Source: Cochliopodium minus
Taxonomy: Eukaryota > Discosea > Himatismenida > Cochliopodiidae
Length of the DNA: 19,104 bases
Assembly: GCA_024220525.1 (NCBI GenBank)
Contig: JAMYWO010000076.1
Coordinates: 150,111 to 169,214 of the forward strand
Direction: 5' to 3'
The translations under genes and the position numbers were made by a program. Positions 8,681-18,088 of this stretch are shown piece by piece; the first letter of the stretch is position 1, and each line of letters starts with the position of its first letter. The notes under the pieces are model-generated. The model made no database searches, was not told where the DNA came from, and saw nothing but the letters and a program-made list of their open reading frames with translations.

Positions 8681-9504
8681 TTATAATAACTTCAAATGTC
8701 CTGTAATTTTATCTATATCCTCAGCAAGTGCTGGTCCTATTGCCAAAACTGTTTTAGACCCACTTTCAACTTGAGTATGTCCAGCATCTTTAATACAAAT
8801 ATAAATTATTTTTCCATATTTTTATCTAGGTTTTTACCCATCACCTATTTTACAACATTAAATTAAAATTGTTATTCAATCAAAAAACTTTTTGTTTATT
8901 TACAATGAAAGTGTTCAATCCTGAATTTTTTGCAATTTCTTGTAAATTCAATAATTCTTCCTCACCATTCACTTTCACAGCAATCTTTGCTTGTCCATAG
9001 TATTCCCAACCTTTTTTTACAACAATTATTTAAAAGATTATCTTTTCTTCTTCAAAAGCTTACTATAAATAATATCTTGCAAATTCTTTTTTTGTGCTTT
9101 TAAATATGCTCCTAATGTTGCATGAGAACTGTAATAATACATGATATGAAATGATAATTTCAAAGTTTAACTTTAACATACCATTGTGCAGCGATCTTTC
9201 CACTGGTCATTTTCAAATCTAAAGATAGATTTGATGTTTATTCAAAAAAATCAATTAATAGATTAAAAAAGATACCAGTTCTGAGAAATTGAAGTATTAA
9301 CACTAAATAGGAAATGAATATAAATGCATACCTGACACATAATAACATTTTGTATTTTCCTTTTATCAATTTTGGAATATTTTTTGTTGAGGACTCCTTC
9401 AAATTGATATTTTCAATATTTAAAATTTTTTTTTCGGTGGAAAAAGATCCAATTATATAACCACTAATAAATGAAACAACAAGAGAAATTGTTTGGAACA
9501 TCAA
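8681..9504 (-). CDS. Peptidyl-tRNA hydrolase 2 (Pth2/PTRH2/Bit1 family), seven exons with two microexons
   Basis: The enzyme cleaves the ester bond of stray peptidyl-tRNA and recycles tRNA. The exons on the minus strand are 9504-9332, 9280-9276 (5 nt), 9218-9182, 9128-9064, 9010-8904, 8844-8838 (7 nt) and 8787-8681, giving 501 nt and 166 aa (human PTRH2 is about 179). The two microexons are required: the first supplies RTD of the family motif [19 protein letters not shown] (58-76), and the second supplies VM in NTFIVMDAGHTQ (126-137). The motifs [31 protein letters not shown] and the C-terminal end TGHLKLL are all present. Residues 4-20 form a hydrophobic anchor, as in the PTRH2 form bound to the mitochondrial outer membrane. 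All six introns are GT..AG and 50-59 nt long. The ATG at 9501 is an alternative start. Confidence 0.93.
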
Positions 9505-9632
9505 TTTTTTTTTTATTTTTTTTTTTTTTTGAAAATCTCATAAATTTTTAAAGATAGAAAGGACTTGATTATCTTTTCTTTTGTGGGTGAATAAATTGGT
9601 TTTTAATATTTAAATGGTTACCAAATACTTGT

Positions 9633-9684
9633 AACTGAAAAACTGAATGAAAACAGAATGAATGAAAAGAACTGAAAAACTGAT
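9633..9684. repeat. Short direct repeat in the spacer between Pth2 and the SR protein
   Basis: The motif aactgaaaaactga occurs at about 9633 and again at 9670, separated by a/g-rich variants such as gaatgaaaacagaatgaatg. It sits in the 287-bp spacer between the Pth2 start and the SR-protein stop, where no gene is seen. Confidence 0.7.
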
Positions 9685-9791
9685 TCTCAAATGTATTGCT
9701 GAAATTGCTGTTTATTTACCAACTTTTAGGTGACTGATAATTGAAAAAATACCTTGAATATGAAAATGATTTTTTTTTTTTTTGAAAAAAA

Positions 9792-10734
9792 TTATTTGTC
9801 TTCTGGTTCTTGATTCTTTTCAGGAACAATGTCATTGGTTTTGGTTGGGGATTGAGATTTCTTTCTTTTGGAAGAAGAAGGAGAATTAGAACGATCTCTG
9901 GATCTTTTGTTGTTGTTTTTTGGAGAAGAAGATCTTCTTGGTGATCTAGATCCTCTCTTTGGAGATTTTCTTGGTGATCTAGAGCTTCTTCTGGGTGGTG
10001 ATCTAGATTTTCGTGGAGATCTTGATCTTCTAAGCGATCTTCTTGGGGATCTAGAAGTTCTTTTTGGAGATCTAGAAGTTCTTCTTGGTGGAGATCTTGA
10101 TGTTCTTCTTGGTGATCTGGAATTTCTTCTTGGTGGTGAACGAGATCTTCTTGGTGATCTGGTTCTTGATCTTCTTGGAGATTTGGAATAAGAAGGTGAT
10201 CTTCTTCTTCTTGGTGATCTTCTCCCTCCTCTGTGTGGTGATCTTCTATCATTTCTTGGTGAATTTCTGCAATCTTTGGCCCAATGTCCTTCTCTTCCAC
10301 ATCTGAAACACCCATTATCTAAAAAGAATATATTATAAAATAATAAACATTTATTTTTTCAATAACAAATAAAGATCCTGTGATGAAATCTTTATAAAAA
10401 TTTAATTTTACCCATTTTCTTCTTTCCCTTTGCCCATTCCACTATGATTCTTGATCCTCTCAATGTATATCCTTGCATATCTTTATAAGCATCTTCTGCA
10501 TCTCTATTATCATCAAATTGTAAAAATGCATAACCATTTTTAACTTCGCCTTATTAATCGAGAAAAGAAATGTTGTTAATAAATAATAAATTTTATTATA
10601 TTATATAATTTATTAAATCAAAAAATAAAAAATTTACATCTATTTATCCTTCCATATCTTCTAAATGCTTCCTCTATATCTCTGTCATATGTATCTCTTG
10701 ATATTTTTCCAACCCACAATGTTGAAGAACTCAT
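9792..10734 (-). CDS. SR splicing factor with RRM, CCHC zinc knuckle and RS domain (RSZ / SRSF7-like)
   Basis: SR proteins bind exonic RNA in the nucleus and recruit the spliceosome; phosphorylated RS repeats mediate contacts. The exons are 10734-10638, 10549-10412 and 10318-9792, summing to 762 nt and 253 aa, with introns of 88 and 93 nt. The RRM spans about residues 5-76 (LWVGKI for RNP2, KNGYAFLQF for RNP1, then GYTLRGSRIIVEWAKG). A CX2CX4HX4C zinc knuckle, CFRCGREGHWAKDC, lies at 82-95. Residues 99-235 are packed with RSPRR, SRSP and RTSRSP repeats. The tail reads SPTKTNDIVPEKNQEPEDK. The one-RRM, one-knuckle layout is that of plant RSZ proteins and animal SRSF7. The overlapping His/Gln/Glu/Asp/Leu-rich frame on the same strand is a shadow of the RS repeat. 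Confidence 0.95.
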
Positions 10735-11495
10735 CTTAATTTATTAATCTTTTAAATTATGAAAATTATTAAATTTTACCTTTTTTTTTTTTTATTTATA
10801 AAAACTATTTGTTGATTTTTATCATGTGGGAATAGCATACCAGAATCTTAATTATACTAAAATCTTAATATTTTTTATGCTTTTTGTCTAAAGTAACCAA
10901 CTAATTATGCAATTTTATTGGCAAAAAGGTTTCATTATTCTTTGATAAGGATTTGAAGGAAGTCTAATCATTTTAATTCGCATGAAATTTTCTTCGATTT
11001 GGTGTTTATTGAAAGATATAACACATGTAAAGATTTTGAAACCTTATTAAGAAATTATCAATTTTGTTTATTATGAACTTAAAGATATCTCCCATATGTG
11101 TAAATTCAAAGATATCTCATTTTTGAACAAAAAGTTTTTGAATTTGTTTTTGAGATTAATTTTTAATTTTTATGTTTAGCGAAATGGAAAGAAATCAAAA
11201 CTGCAAAAGTTATTTTTCTTTTTCCGCTGTGAAGAACAATTAAGGGCAGGAGATTCAATGGGAGATTTGTTATCCCATTTTTAAATTGCCAGTGTTATGG
11301 AAATAATCAATATACACTATCAAATTCTTTTATTTGCAATCATTTTCCATTTTTTTTTTTTTTTCTTAAACTCTGATCAAAAGTAGGATCCATAATTTGC
11401 ATTGTATTATATATCATAGAAAGATTTTTTTTTATTAAATCTCAAAAATAAAAAAAAAAAAAAGAAAAAATTAATCAAAATATCACCATATTAAA
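10735..11495. other. Divergent intergenic region between the SR protein and RACK1
   Basis: This 761-bp region has no credible open frame on either strand. It is AT-rich with T and A runs near both gene starts. The section 11165-11300 is less AT-extreme (it contains tttttccgctgtgaagaac and aagggcaggagattcaatgg) and could be a noncoding RNA or regulatory stretch, but I see no definable structure. The words aaagatatctc recur near 11081 and 11110. It presumably holds the promoters of both genes. Confidence 0.5.
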
Positions 11496-12610
11496 ATGAG
11501 CGATCCATTTATTCTTAGAGGAGTATTGAAAGGTATAAAAATTAATAAATTATATTTTGATATAAATATTTTTTTTTAAATTATATTTTAACACTCTTTT
11601 ATCTCAAATAAAAAGGGCACAACGGATGGGTCACATCCATTGCTTTGATCCCAAGCGAGAAAGATGAAAAAAGAATTATTTCTGGTTCCAGAGATAAGAC
11701 CTTAATTATCTGGGAATTGAAATATAGTGGTGATATTGGTGATTATGGGTAAATAAAAAAGACTGTAAAGATTAAATTACTTATTAAATATTATAACAGT
11801 ATCCCAAAGAGATCTTTGGAAGGTCACTCTCACTTTATTCAAGATGTTGCTATCTCAAGTGATGGACAATTTGCATTATCTGCTTCTTGGGATACAACTT
11901 TGAGACTCTGGAATTTGGAAACCGGAAATACCACTAAAACCTTTTTGGGTCACACTAAAGATGTTTTGAGTGTTGCTTTTTCTGCATCCAACACCAGAAT
12001 TGTTTCTGGATCCAGAGATAAAACCATTAAATTGTGGAATACTCTCGGAGAACCAAAATGGACTGTTGATGAAAAGAAAGATGGTCACTCCTCTTGGGTC
12101 ACCAGTGTAAGATGCTCTCCTGATAGTAACAATCCTGTTGTTGTCACTGCTGGATGGGACAACGTAGTAAAAGTTTTTAATTTGAACACCATGAATCTTG
12201 ATCACTCTCTCATCAGACATACCGGATTTATTAATGTTGTTTCCATTTCCCCTGATGGTTCTTTGTGCGCATCTGGAGGTAAAGACGGAAAAATCAACTT
12301 GTGGGGTTTGGGAGAAGGAAAACATTTGTATGAACTTGATGCTCAATCCCCAGTTTATGCTTTGGCATTCTCCCCAAGCAGATATTGGCTTGTTGCTGGA
12401 TGTGAAAAATACATCCAAGTATTCGATCTTGAATCCAAAAAAGTAATTTCTACCCTCAACAGTGATGATGAAAACTTCTTTTATCATCCTACCATTGCAA
12501 CCACCAAAAAACCTGCAACCACTGCTCTTGTATGGAGTACTGATGGAAACTTTTTGTATGCTGGTTATACTGATCACTTTATCAGAGTTTGGGAAGTTAA
12601 CACCAACTAA
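11496..12610 (+). CDS. RACK1: RACK1, seven-bladed WD40 protein of the 40S ribosome
   Basis: RACK1 sits on the 40S subunit near the mRNA exit and scaffolds kinases and translation-control factors. The exons are 11496-11532, 11616-11748 and 11800-12610, giving 981 nt and 326 aa (family about 315). The first intron interrupts the codon after [12 protein letters not shown] and the second the Gly of [15 protein letters not shown]. Seven WD repeats are visible: [92 protein letters not shown]; the [12 protein letters not shown] blade; and [23 protein letters not shown]. The blade-1 RDK motif at the ribosome-contact site is kept. [31 protein letters not shown] and [14 protein letters not shown] are RACK1-specific and separate it from other WD40 proteins. 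Confidence 0.98.
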
Positions 12611-12799
12611 ATTATTTAATAAATCTATTAACAACTACTTTTGTTGTCTTGAAGTTTGTTACTTATTTTAATATTAAAAGGAAAAGTTTATGATAAGTAT
12701 CATAAAAAAAATCATTTTACGGTAACCACATTGATTTAAAGGATCAAACTTGAAATGATATAAAACAAAACTCAAAAATTTGATGAAAAGTGATTTCTA

Positions 12800-13212
12800 A
12801 TGAGGAAATTAATCCAAAAGAAATTAGATATGAGATTGTTAGACGAACATTTGAAGACATTTCATGATGGAAGTAACATCAGAGAATTGGTTGATGAAAA
12901 TAAAAAAAATTGATTAACTCAAGCTACAGTAACAAAGATAAAAAATTGCTATTAACTTACAAGGGATATCGAAGAAATGATGAAGTACAAGTCTGGAATA
13001 ATTTAGAGCTCATATGCTATGATGGATACAATTGCACTAATGTAGAAAAGATATCCAATCTTGTTAATTTTTCTCCTTTGCATACAAACAATGAAATTCC
13101 ATTAATCACTAAGTTATCCCAAGATCTTCAAGGAGATACTCTCTTTCTCTACTATCTCCATGACAGAATGGACATTCTTTTTAGGGTTGAAAATAGATGT
13201 ATTCTTGTATAA
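12800..13212 (+). pseudogene. Frameshifted or spliced hypothetical gene, two frames split at an A8 run
   Basis: An ATG at 12800 opens MRKLIQKKLDMRLLDEHLKTF and runs for 37 codons to a TGA at 12911, straight after eight A residues (12902-12909). From 12904 the adjacent frame is open for about 100 codons, through YKGYRRNDEVQVWNNLELI, to TAA at 13212. One extra A in the run would fuse them into a protein of about 138 aa. I see no GT..AG intron that joins them in frame. Either a homopolymer length error or a decayed gene would explain it. No family is recognised. Splicing at GTATAA (13207) to an AG at 13319 could add the downstream frame to 13484, but this is uncertain. Confidence 0.3.
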
Positions 13213-13289
13213 AAAAGAATAAAATAATGATTAAAAGAAAAATTGAAAAAAAAAATAATCTGAGATTAATGCTGTTAACTTACTAAATC

Positions 13290-13484
13290 ATGTTGGAAAA
13301 GATAGAAAGTTTTAGAAAGTCAGAAGGAGACAAAAAGCTGGTGTACAGTTTCTTAGGTGAACTGAGTCATAAACAAATTAATGGGGATTTTGTCTTCAAT
13401 GTTAAGTTCAGGTTGACAATATTGGAGGAGAAGAAAATTTTTGCAATCTTTTTTGCATCATCAATTCAATTCTCATTGGAGTAA
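13290..13484 (+). CDS. Short hypothetical frame, 64 aa, possibly a 3' exon of the preceding locus
   Basis: ATG at 13290 opens a 64-codon frame beginning MLEKIESFRKSEGDKKLVYS and ending with FSLE and a TAA at 13482-13484. The base composition is more gene-like than its flanks, with GDKKLVYSFLGELS and NGDFVFNVKF. It may be the last exon of the locus starting at 12800 (acceptor AG at 13318-13319) or a relic. The phrases DKKLLLTYKG upstream and DKKLVYSFLG here are loosely alike, so an old duplication is possible. No function can be given. Confidence 0.25.
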   Translation: MLEKIESFRKSEGDKKLVYSFLGELSHKQINGDFVFNVKFRLTILEEKKIFAIFFASSIQFSLE

Positions 13485-13905
13485 ATTTTTTTCACTTTTT
13501 AAAATGAATCTTTTACCATAAATATTTTGCTACTAACACATAAATTTTCTCCAATCATTTATTGGATTTGAAATTGATTTTTCTAAACTGTCAAATGATC
13601 ATTTTTTTCAAAATGCATTTTTTGGTGTGTTCATTGAGATCCAGAAGTAAAAGAGTTTTGATTATCTACTTATATTTCGAGAACTCTATCCGTTACTGTT
13701 GGTACCTAAAAGAAAATACAAAGATTTTTCCAATTAATTGATTATCGTAATTTAAATTCTTTTTAGAATTTTTCAAATCTTCAATAATTTTAATCAAAAT
13801 TTTCCAATTAGTTTTGAGTTTGATTGATAAATTTGATGTGAGCGAACTTTGTTGACAGATATTGAATTATGAAATTAAAAAATGATTTGGACAAAAAATT
13901 TTTCT
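13485..13905. other. Intergenic region with no recognised feature
   Basis: This AT-rich stretch of 421 bp lies between the short plus-strand frame and the stop of the minus-strand gene at 13906. No open frame, RNA gene or notable repeat is seen. It probably contains only untranslated and termination sequence. Confidence 0.5.
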
Positions 13906-14856
13906 TTAATCATAATGATTACAGTTTAGTTGATCAAAAAAAAGAGAGGGATTTCTAATTTCAATAATGTCAAAATTTTCTTCTCCAAAAGGTAAAAATA
14001 CATCTTCCAAAGTTTCATCAATACGTGGTGAATCAGAAACAATCTCTTTCTTACCACAATTAAAATTTGAAATTTCATTTTTGTCTTCCTCCATGGTACA
14101 CAGGGAATCAAAGAGATTTTTAAAAGCAAAATCAAATTGTTTCACAACAGGAGATCTGAGATCATCTAAATCATGATTTTCCCGTTTTAAAATCTTCAAT
14201 TTCTTGTTTGGTAGATTATATCCTTCAAAAATTTCGAGTGTTCTCTCGTTTGGAGCATTATCTTGTTCACCTAGTAGCATTTGAATAGCTTTTGTCTGTT
14301 GTTTAGATTGTTCGAGCATGGTTGCTAAAAGTAGGCTGTGTTTTTCTTGTACTTTGTCCAACTTCTCCATTGATTTTATGAACATTTCTTTTGTAGGAGT
14401 AGATCTATTTCTAGTTCTTTTCTTGGGCTTTGGATTGAGTTGGGTAATCTTAGATACGACTTTAATTGGAATTGAATTTACTTCAGAAAAATCATTTGAA
14501 TTATTTTTGTTTTCAGCTCTGATTTTAATCTGAAAAAGAGAGTTTTCTATTTGTGAACTCAAAACTAATAAAGATACTTGTATTTCCGCTATGTTTTTTT
14601 CTTTTGTTAGTTGTGTTTTGAATGTTAATGGAGATAACTTTGTAAAGTTTATTGGTGCTTGAGTTTGATAACACACCAAAGACAACTTGATTTTTGCTTT
14701 GGAAAGATCAAAATCTTTTTTTTCGGTTGATATTTTGATAGGGAAGGGTTTTTTCTTCACACATATTCCAACATCAATTTGTATTTTATCATTTGCGAAT
14801 CTTTCATTTCCAGGAGGTGATTGTTTGATGATTAAGATTTCTGGAATATTCTTCAT
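13906..14856 (-). CDS. Unknown protein with beta-rich N-terminus, basic patch and helix (possible Ig-fold transcription factor)
   Basis: This is a single exon of 316 aa starting at ATG 14856-14854. Residues 1-135 alternate hydrophobic strands with loops (ILIIKQSPPGNERF, IQIDVGICV, KIKLSLVCYQT, EIQVSLLVL, FQIKIRAENK) and close with NSIPIKVVSK. A basic nuclear-localisation-like patch follows (NPKPKKRTRNRSTPTK, 141-156), then a helix likely to coil (KSMEKLDKVQEKHSLLLATML, about 161-197). An acidic C-terminal third follows. The order of a beta domain ending in IPIKVVSK, a basic patch and a helix recalls Rel-homology or p53-like proteins, in which a similar edge strand precedes the nuclear signal. 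I see no recognition-loop signature, so this is only a hypothesis. Its ATG lies 128 bp downstream of the transporter's stop on the same strand. Confidence 0.7.
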   Translation of the reverse strand: MKNIPEILIIKQSPPGNERFANDKIQIDVGICVKKKPFPIKISTEKKDFDLSKAKIKLSLVCYQTQAPINFTKLSPLTFKTQLTKEKNIAEIQVSLLVLSSQIENSLFQIKIRAENKNNSNDFSEVNSIPIKVVSKITQLNPKPKKRTRNRSTPTKEMFIKSMEKLDKVQEKHSLLLATMLEQSKQQTKAIQMLLGEQDNAPNERTLEIFEGYNLPNKKLKILKRENHDLDDLRSPVVKQFDFAFKNLFDSLCTMEEDKNEISNFNCGKKEIVSDSPRIDETLEDVFLPFGEENFDIIEIRNPSLFFDQLNCNHYD

Positions 14857-14984
14857 TTGATTTCGATTTTTTTTTTTTTTTCTAGAATATTTGAATATTC
14901 AAAAAAATAACTGAAAAATAAAATAAAAATAAAAATAATTCAGCTTCAAAGATTTAAGAAAAAATAAATTAAAAATTATTTGAT

Positions 14985-16654
14985 TCAATCAGCTTTCTTT
15001 TTCGAAAAGGTAGAAGCAAACTCGGGATAGACATAAAGACAAGTGCCAACAAAAACCAAGGAGGTGCCGAACCAATGAAAAGAAGTCCAAGGGTTGTTGA
15101 AAATCCAGATGCTGAGAAGAATGGACAAAAACTTACGACAAGTCAAAATGAAATTGCTGGTTAAAGAACCAACAGTCTCAAAAGAAATATAAACACCACG
15201 AATACAAATGTATTGAGTGACAATATTGAGAATGGCATAAACCCACATGTCGGAGACGAAGCCGAGACCAAGAGAGGAAAAAAAAGGGAGAGGCTCCGAG
15301 CCCGTCCAAATAGAGATGTGTTTTTTGAGATCACCCATGAAGACCATGAACCAAAGCATTGAAAGAGTGTGTTGGTAGAACATTGCTTCTCTTTGGCATT
15401 TCCCCCATTTCCTGTATCCTATCTCTTGTAGATGTCCCAACAAGGTGGAAAGAATCAAAGCCACTATCAACAGTGTTATTCCTATGCTCCACCAGAAGAA
15501 TGTTTCGTCTCCGCTTGCTGCCTTTCCAACTTCTTTTAGTGTTTCGTTGACAGCCCCTTCTTTTTTTTTAATTTTTACATTTTGATTTTTGGTGATTTTT
15601 TTTTTTTATTTTATTTTTATATTCTATTTTATTTTGTTCTATTTTATTTTATTTTATTTTATTTTTATTTGTATTTTACTATTTTTTTTTTTTATTTTAT
15701 TTTTATATTCTATTTTATTTTATTTTATTTTTATTTTATATTATTTTATTTATCATAGTTTTTTCATTTTTAATTTGCAAGTTTGTTTCATACGTGTGCT
15801 ATTGACAGTGTCATTGAGAGATTTCAAGACAGGTGCACAACACTCTGTAGTTTTCATTAATCCCGCATCTGCTAAAGTAGTTAAAACAATTCCAACAGTA
15901 ACGACACTAATACCCAGTCCCTAAATCATCAAAAGATTAAAACCGTTATTTAACAAATTATCCTTCATTTTTGATTATTTTTATTTTTACTTGAAAAAAA
16001 TTGTATTTTCTTCCCAACAACAACCCCATCAAAAAGGTAGAAATGAGGGAACTTGATTTAAACAACATGTGTAATGGTTGTGAAATGTTGAAATCAAAAG
16101 CCTTTTAATAAAAAATTAAATCAATAAATAATTACAGAAGCAGAAATATAAATTAAAAAGTGGATAATAAAAAAAATTGAAAAAATTTGAAAAAAAAAAA
16201 ATTTAAAAAGACATTTTTTTCATTACTTTATTATTGATGAATGAAACACCAAAGAAAATGATGGTCATTAACATGTAAAACCAAAATGGTTGAGTAAGCT
16301 TTCTGAATCTGAATGTTTTCAAATCAAAATGTTGGAGGAATCCCTCTATTGAAATGAATGAAAATTGCAATAGGGTGAGCAATGGTCCTGCTCCTGGATC
16401 TTTTCTTTATTTTTTGAAATGAAGTATAATTTTATTTGGGCATTTGTATTTGAATGATTAAATATAGAAAGGATAGATGTGATACTATTTGAGATCAAAT
16501 GAATCACAATATGATCCAATATCTCCTTTTCCATTTCTTTAAATAATTACCTAACCAATAGTTCGAGAAAGAAATTATTCGACATACATCCAAATACTAT
16601 CAATGCAAGAGCTTTGCCAAATTGTTTTGAAAATAAATTGTTATTGCCACTCAT
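14985..16654 (-). CDS. SLC35B4/Yea4-type nucleotide-sugar transporter
   Basis: The protein carries UDP-sugars (UDP-xylose and UDP-GlcNAc in animals, UDP-GlcNAc in yeast) into the Golgi or ER lumen in exchange for UMP. The exons are 16654-16551, 16404-16227, 16101-15991, 15920-15794 and 15559-14985, giving 1095 nt and 364 aa (human about 331). Diagnostic pieces in order: VFGCMSNNFFLELLVRKDPG, LLQFSFISIEGF, AFDFNISQPLHMLFKSSSLI, GISVVTVGIVLTTLADAG, GYRKWGKCQREAMFYQHTLS, LNIVTQYICIRGVYI, SNFILTCRKFLSILLSI and NPWTSFHWFGTSLVFVGTCL. About ten membrane segments are expected. The C-terminus FSKKKAD ends in a lysine-rich tail (KKXX-like placement is not exact). The introns are 146, 125, 70 and 234 nt. 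Substrate cannot be read from sequence. Confidence 0.93.
15589..15772. repeat. Pentanucleotide (ATTTT)n-type repeat in the last intron of the nucleotide-sugar transporter
   Basis: The intron 15560-15793 is filled with ttttattttatttt units, partly as a duplicated block: tttttattctattttattt-like words occur near 15617 and again near 15700. It explains why this intron (234 nt) is the longest in the gene. The plus-strand Phe/Ile/Tyr-rich frame across it is an artefact. Confidence 0.85.
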
Positions 16655-16760
16655 TTAAATTTTTTTTAATTTTTATCCTTTATTTTTCAGTTTATAAAGG
16701 AACATTGAAAGATAAATTGAGTCATTATTTTAATTATATGTAAAGAGTTTTATTGATATA

Positions 16761-17042
16761 TCATTTTTGGTTTTTGATTTTAATACTTCCTTCCAGCAAT
16801 TTCTCATTAATTTGATTATTTTTCTCAACTATAATTGCTTTCTTTGGGAGATGATGATATGGATCCCATTCTTTCACTTTAGGCAAATTTTTGAGATTAT
16901 ATATATTATGTTTTTTCAATATTTGGACGTTTTCATCATAAATCTTTCTGAATTGTTTAACATTCACTCTTCTTGTTGCAGATGATTTCATTTCCCATTT
17001 AAATTTACGCACGCCAGAATTTAATACTTGTGATTGCTTCAT
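16761..17042 (-). CDS. Small basic hypothetical protein, 93 aa
   Basis: This is a single exon starting at ATG 17042-17040. It begins MKQSQVLNSGVRKFKWEMKS and is strongly basic, with VNVKQFRKIYDENVQILKKH, a conserved-looking VKEWDPYHHLPKKA segment and a Lys/Asn tail. No membrane helix is seen. Size, charge and the Trp-x-Pro-Tyr-His-His motif would suit a small mitochondrial ribosomal or assembly protein, but I cannot place it in a family. It starts 172 bp from the eS10 start on the opposite strand, so the two may share a promoter. Confidence 0.65.
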   Translation of the reverse strand: MKQSQVLNSGVRKFKWEMKSSATRRVNVKQFRKIYDENVQILKKHNIYNLKNLPKVKEWDPYHHLPKKAIIVEKNNQINEKLLEGSIKIKNQK

Positions 17043-17214
17043 TATTTTGTGATAATTTTCAAAGAAGGATTATCTCAATGATTTTTTTTTATTTTATTAT
17101 TTATTAAATGGTTCCTATTTCTTTATACCAAAATCTTTTTTTTTATTATACTTTTAAAAATATTAAACAATTTATTTAAATAAAAAAAAAAAGTAATACC
17201 ACTAATAAACTAGT
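17043..17214. promoter_or_regulatory. Candidate bidirectional promoter between the 93-aa gene and eS10
   Basis: The 172-bp spacer separates two divergent ATGs. It contains long T runs towards the minus-strand gene and A runs (taaaaaaaaaaagtaatacc) just before the eS10 start. No specific motif is identified; the call rests on position only. Confidence 0.4.
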
Positions 17215-17860
17215 ATGCTCATTCCAACCCGTGATATCTTACTCATTCTCGAATATCTCTTTAGAGGTAAATTGAAATTCAACATTTATTTTTTACAAAT
17301 TTAAAAATTTTACAATCAAATCCAAAATAACAATATTTATCAAATTTAACCTTTTATTTATTATATTATCACGAAAAACAAATATATTTATATCCAAATT
17401 TATAAACTTATTTATTTCTCATTATATTTGATAAAAAGAGGGTGTATTGGTTGCTAAAAAGGACCTCAATATGAAGAGACACTCTGATTCATTACCTGTA
17501 AAAAATTTGCACGTCGTCAAACTTCTTCAATCATTAAAGAGCAAGGGATATGTTAAAGAACAATTTAATTGGCAATGGTATTACTGGTTTCTTAATGATA
17601 AAGGTATTGCTTATTTGAGAGAGTATCTTCACCTTGCAGTCGAAGAAGTCCCTTTAACTTTAAAAAAACCAACAAATACTCGTCCTTCCGCTTATGTTCA
17701 AGGTGAAGAGAGAAAGGGAAGAACTGACAGAGATGATAAACGCGGACCAAGAGGCCCAAGAAATTATGATAGCAAAAAAGTTACCCCAAATTCTTCTGAA
17801 ATCGGATTTAGAGGAACTTCTAAATCATATTCTGGTCAAGGTCAAAAGAAAGACAACTGA
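17215..17860 (+). CDS. RPS10: 40S ribosomal protein S10 (eS10)
   Basis: eS10 lies on the head/beak of the 40S subunit near the mRNA entry. The exons are 17215-17266 and 17439-17860, giving 474 nt and 157 aa (human 165). The 172-nt intron splits the Glu codon of [12 protein letters not shown], after the short first exon [17 protein letters not shown]. The plectin/S10 domain is clear: [59 protein letters not shown] and VPLTLKK. The C-terminal third is basic, Gly/Arg-rich and low in order, as in other eS10 proteins. An intron just after the first 17 codons is common in ribosomal protein genes and may aid expression. Confidence 0.97.
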
Positions 17861-18088
17861 GCTAGTTTATTGATATAAAGTTAATTTTGTGCTCATTTTA
17901 TAAAATAAAAAAAACTTTATTAAATTATTAATCAATAATTAACCAATTAATTTTCATCTACCAAATCTTACATCAAAAATGAAAAAGTGCTATTTCTGTT
18001 GCTTATTGTAATTTTTTCAAAGGTGATTTGATTCAAAAGAAGAATATGCATTAAAATTATGTTTTTAATAAGAGATTTAAAGTTATCT

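Noticed and set aside
8788-8903. A single intron in Pth2 from 8903 to 8788 without the 7-nt exon
   Set aside because: The frame is lost (phase 0 to phase 1), and the residues between NTFI and DAGHTQ would be missing compared with the family.
9716-10315. 199-codon minus-strand frame rich in His, Gln, Glu, Asp and Leu
   Set aside because: It is a shifted frame over the RS repeats of the SR gene. The neighbouring frame carries the zinc knuckle and RS domain and splices to an RRM.
11876-12634. 252-codon minus-strand frame opposite RACK1
   Set aside because: It is the antisense of a strongly conserved WD40 gene; the plus-strand product is unmistakable.
15589-15924. Plus-strand Phe/Ile/Tyr-rich frame
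   Set aside because: It covers the ATTTT-repeat intron and the antisense of a transporter exon.
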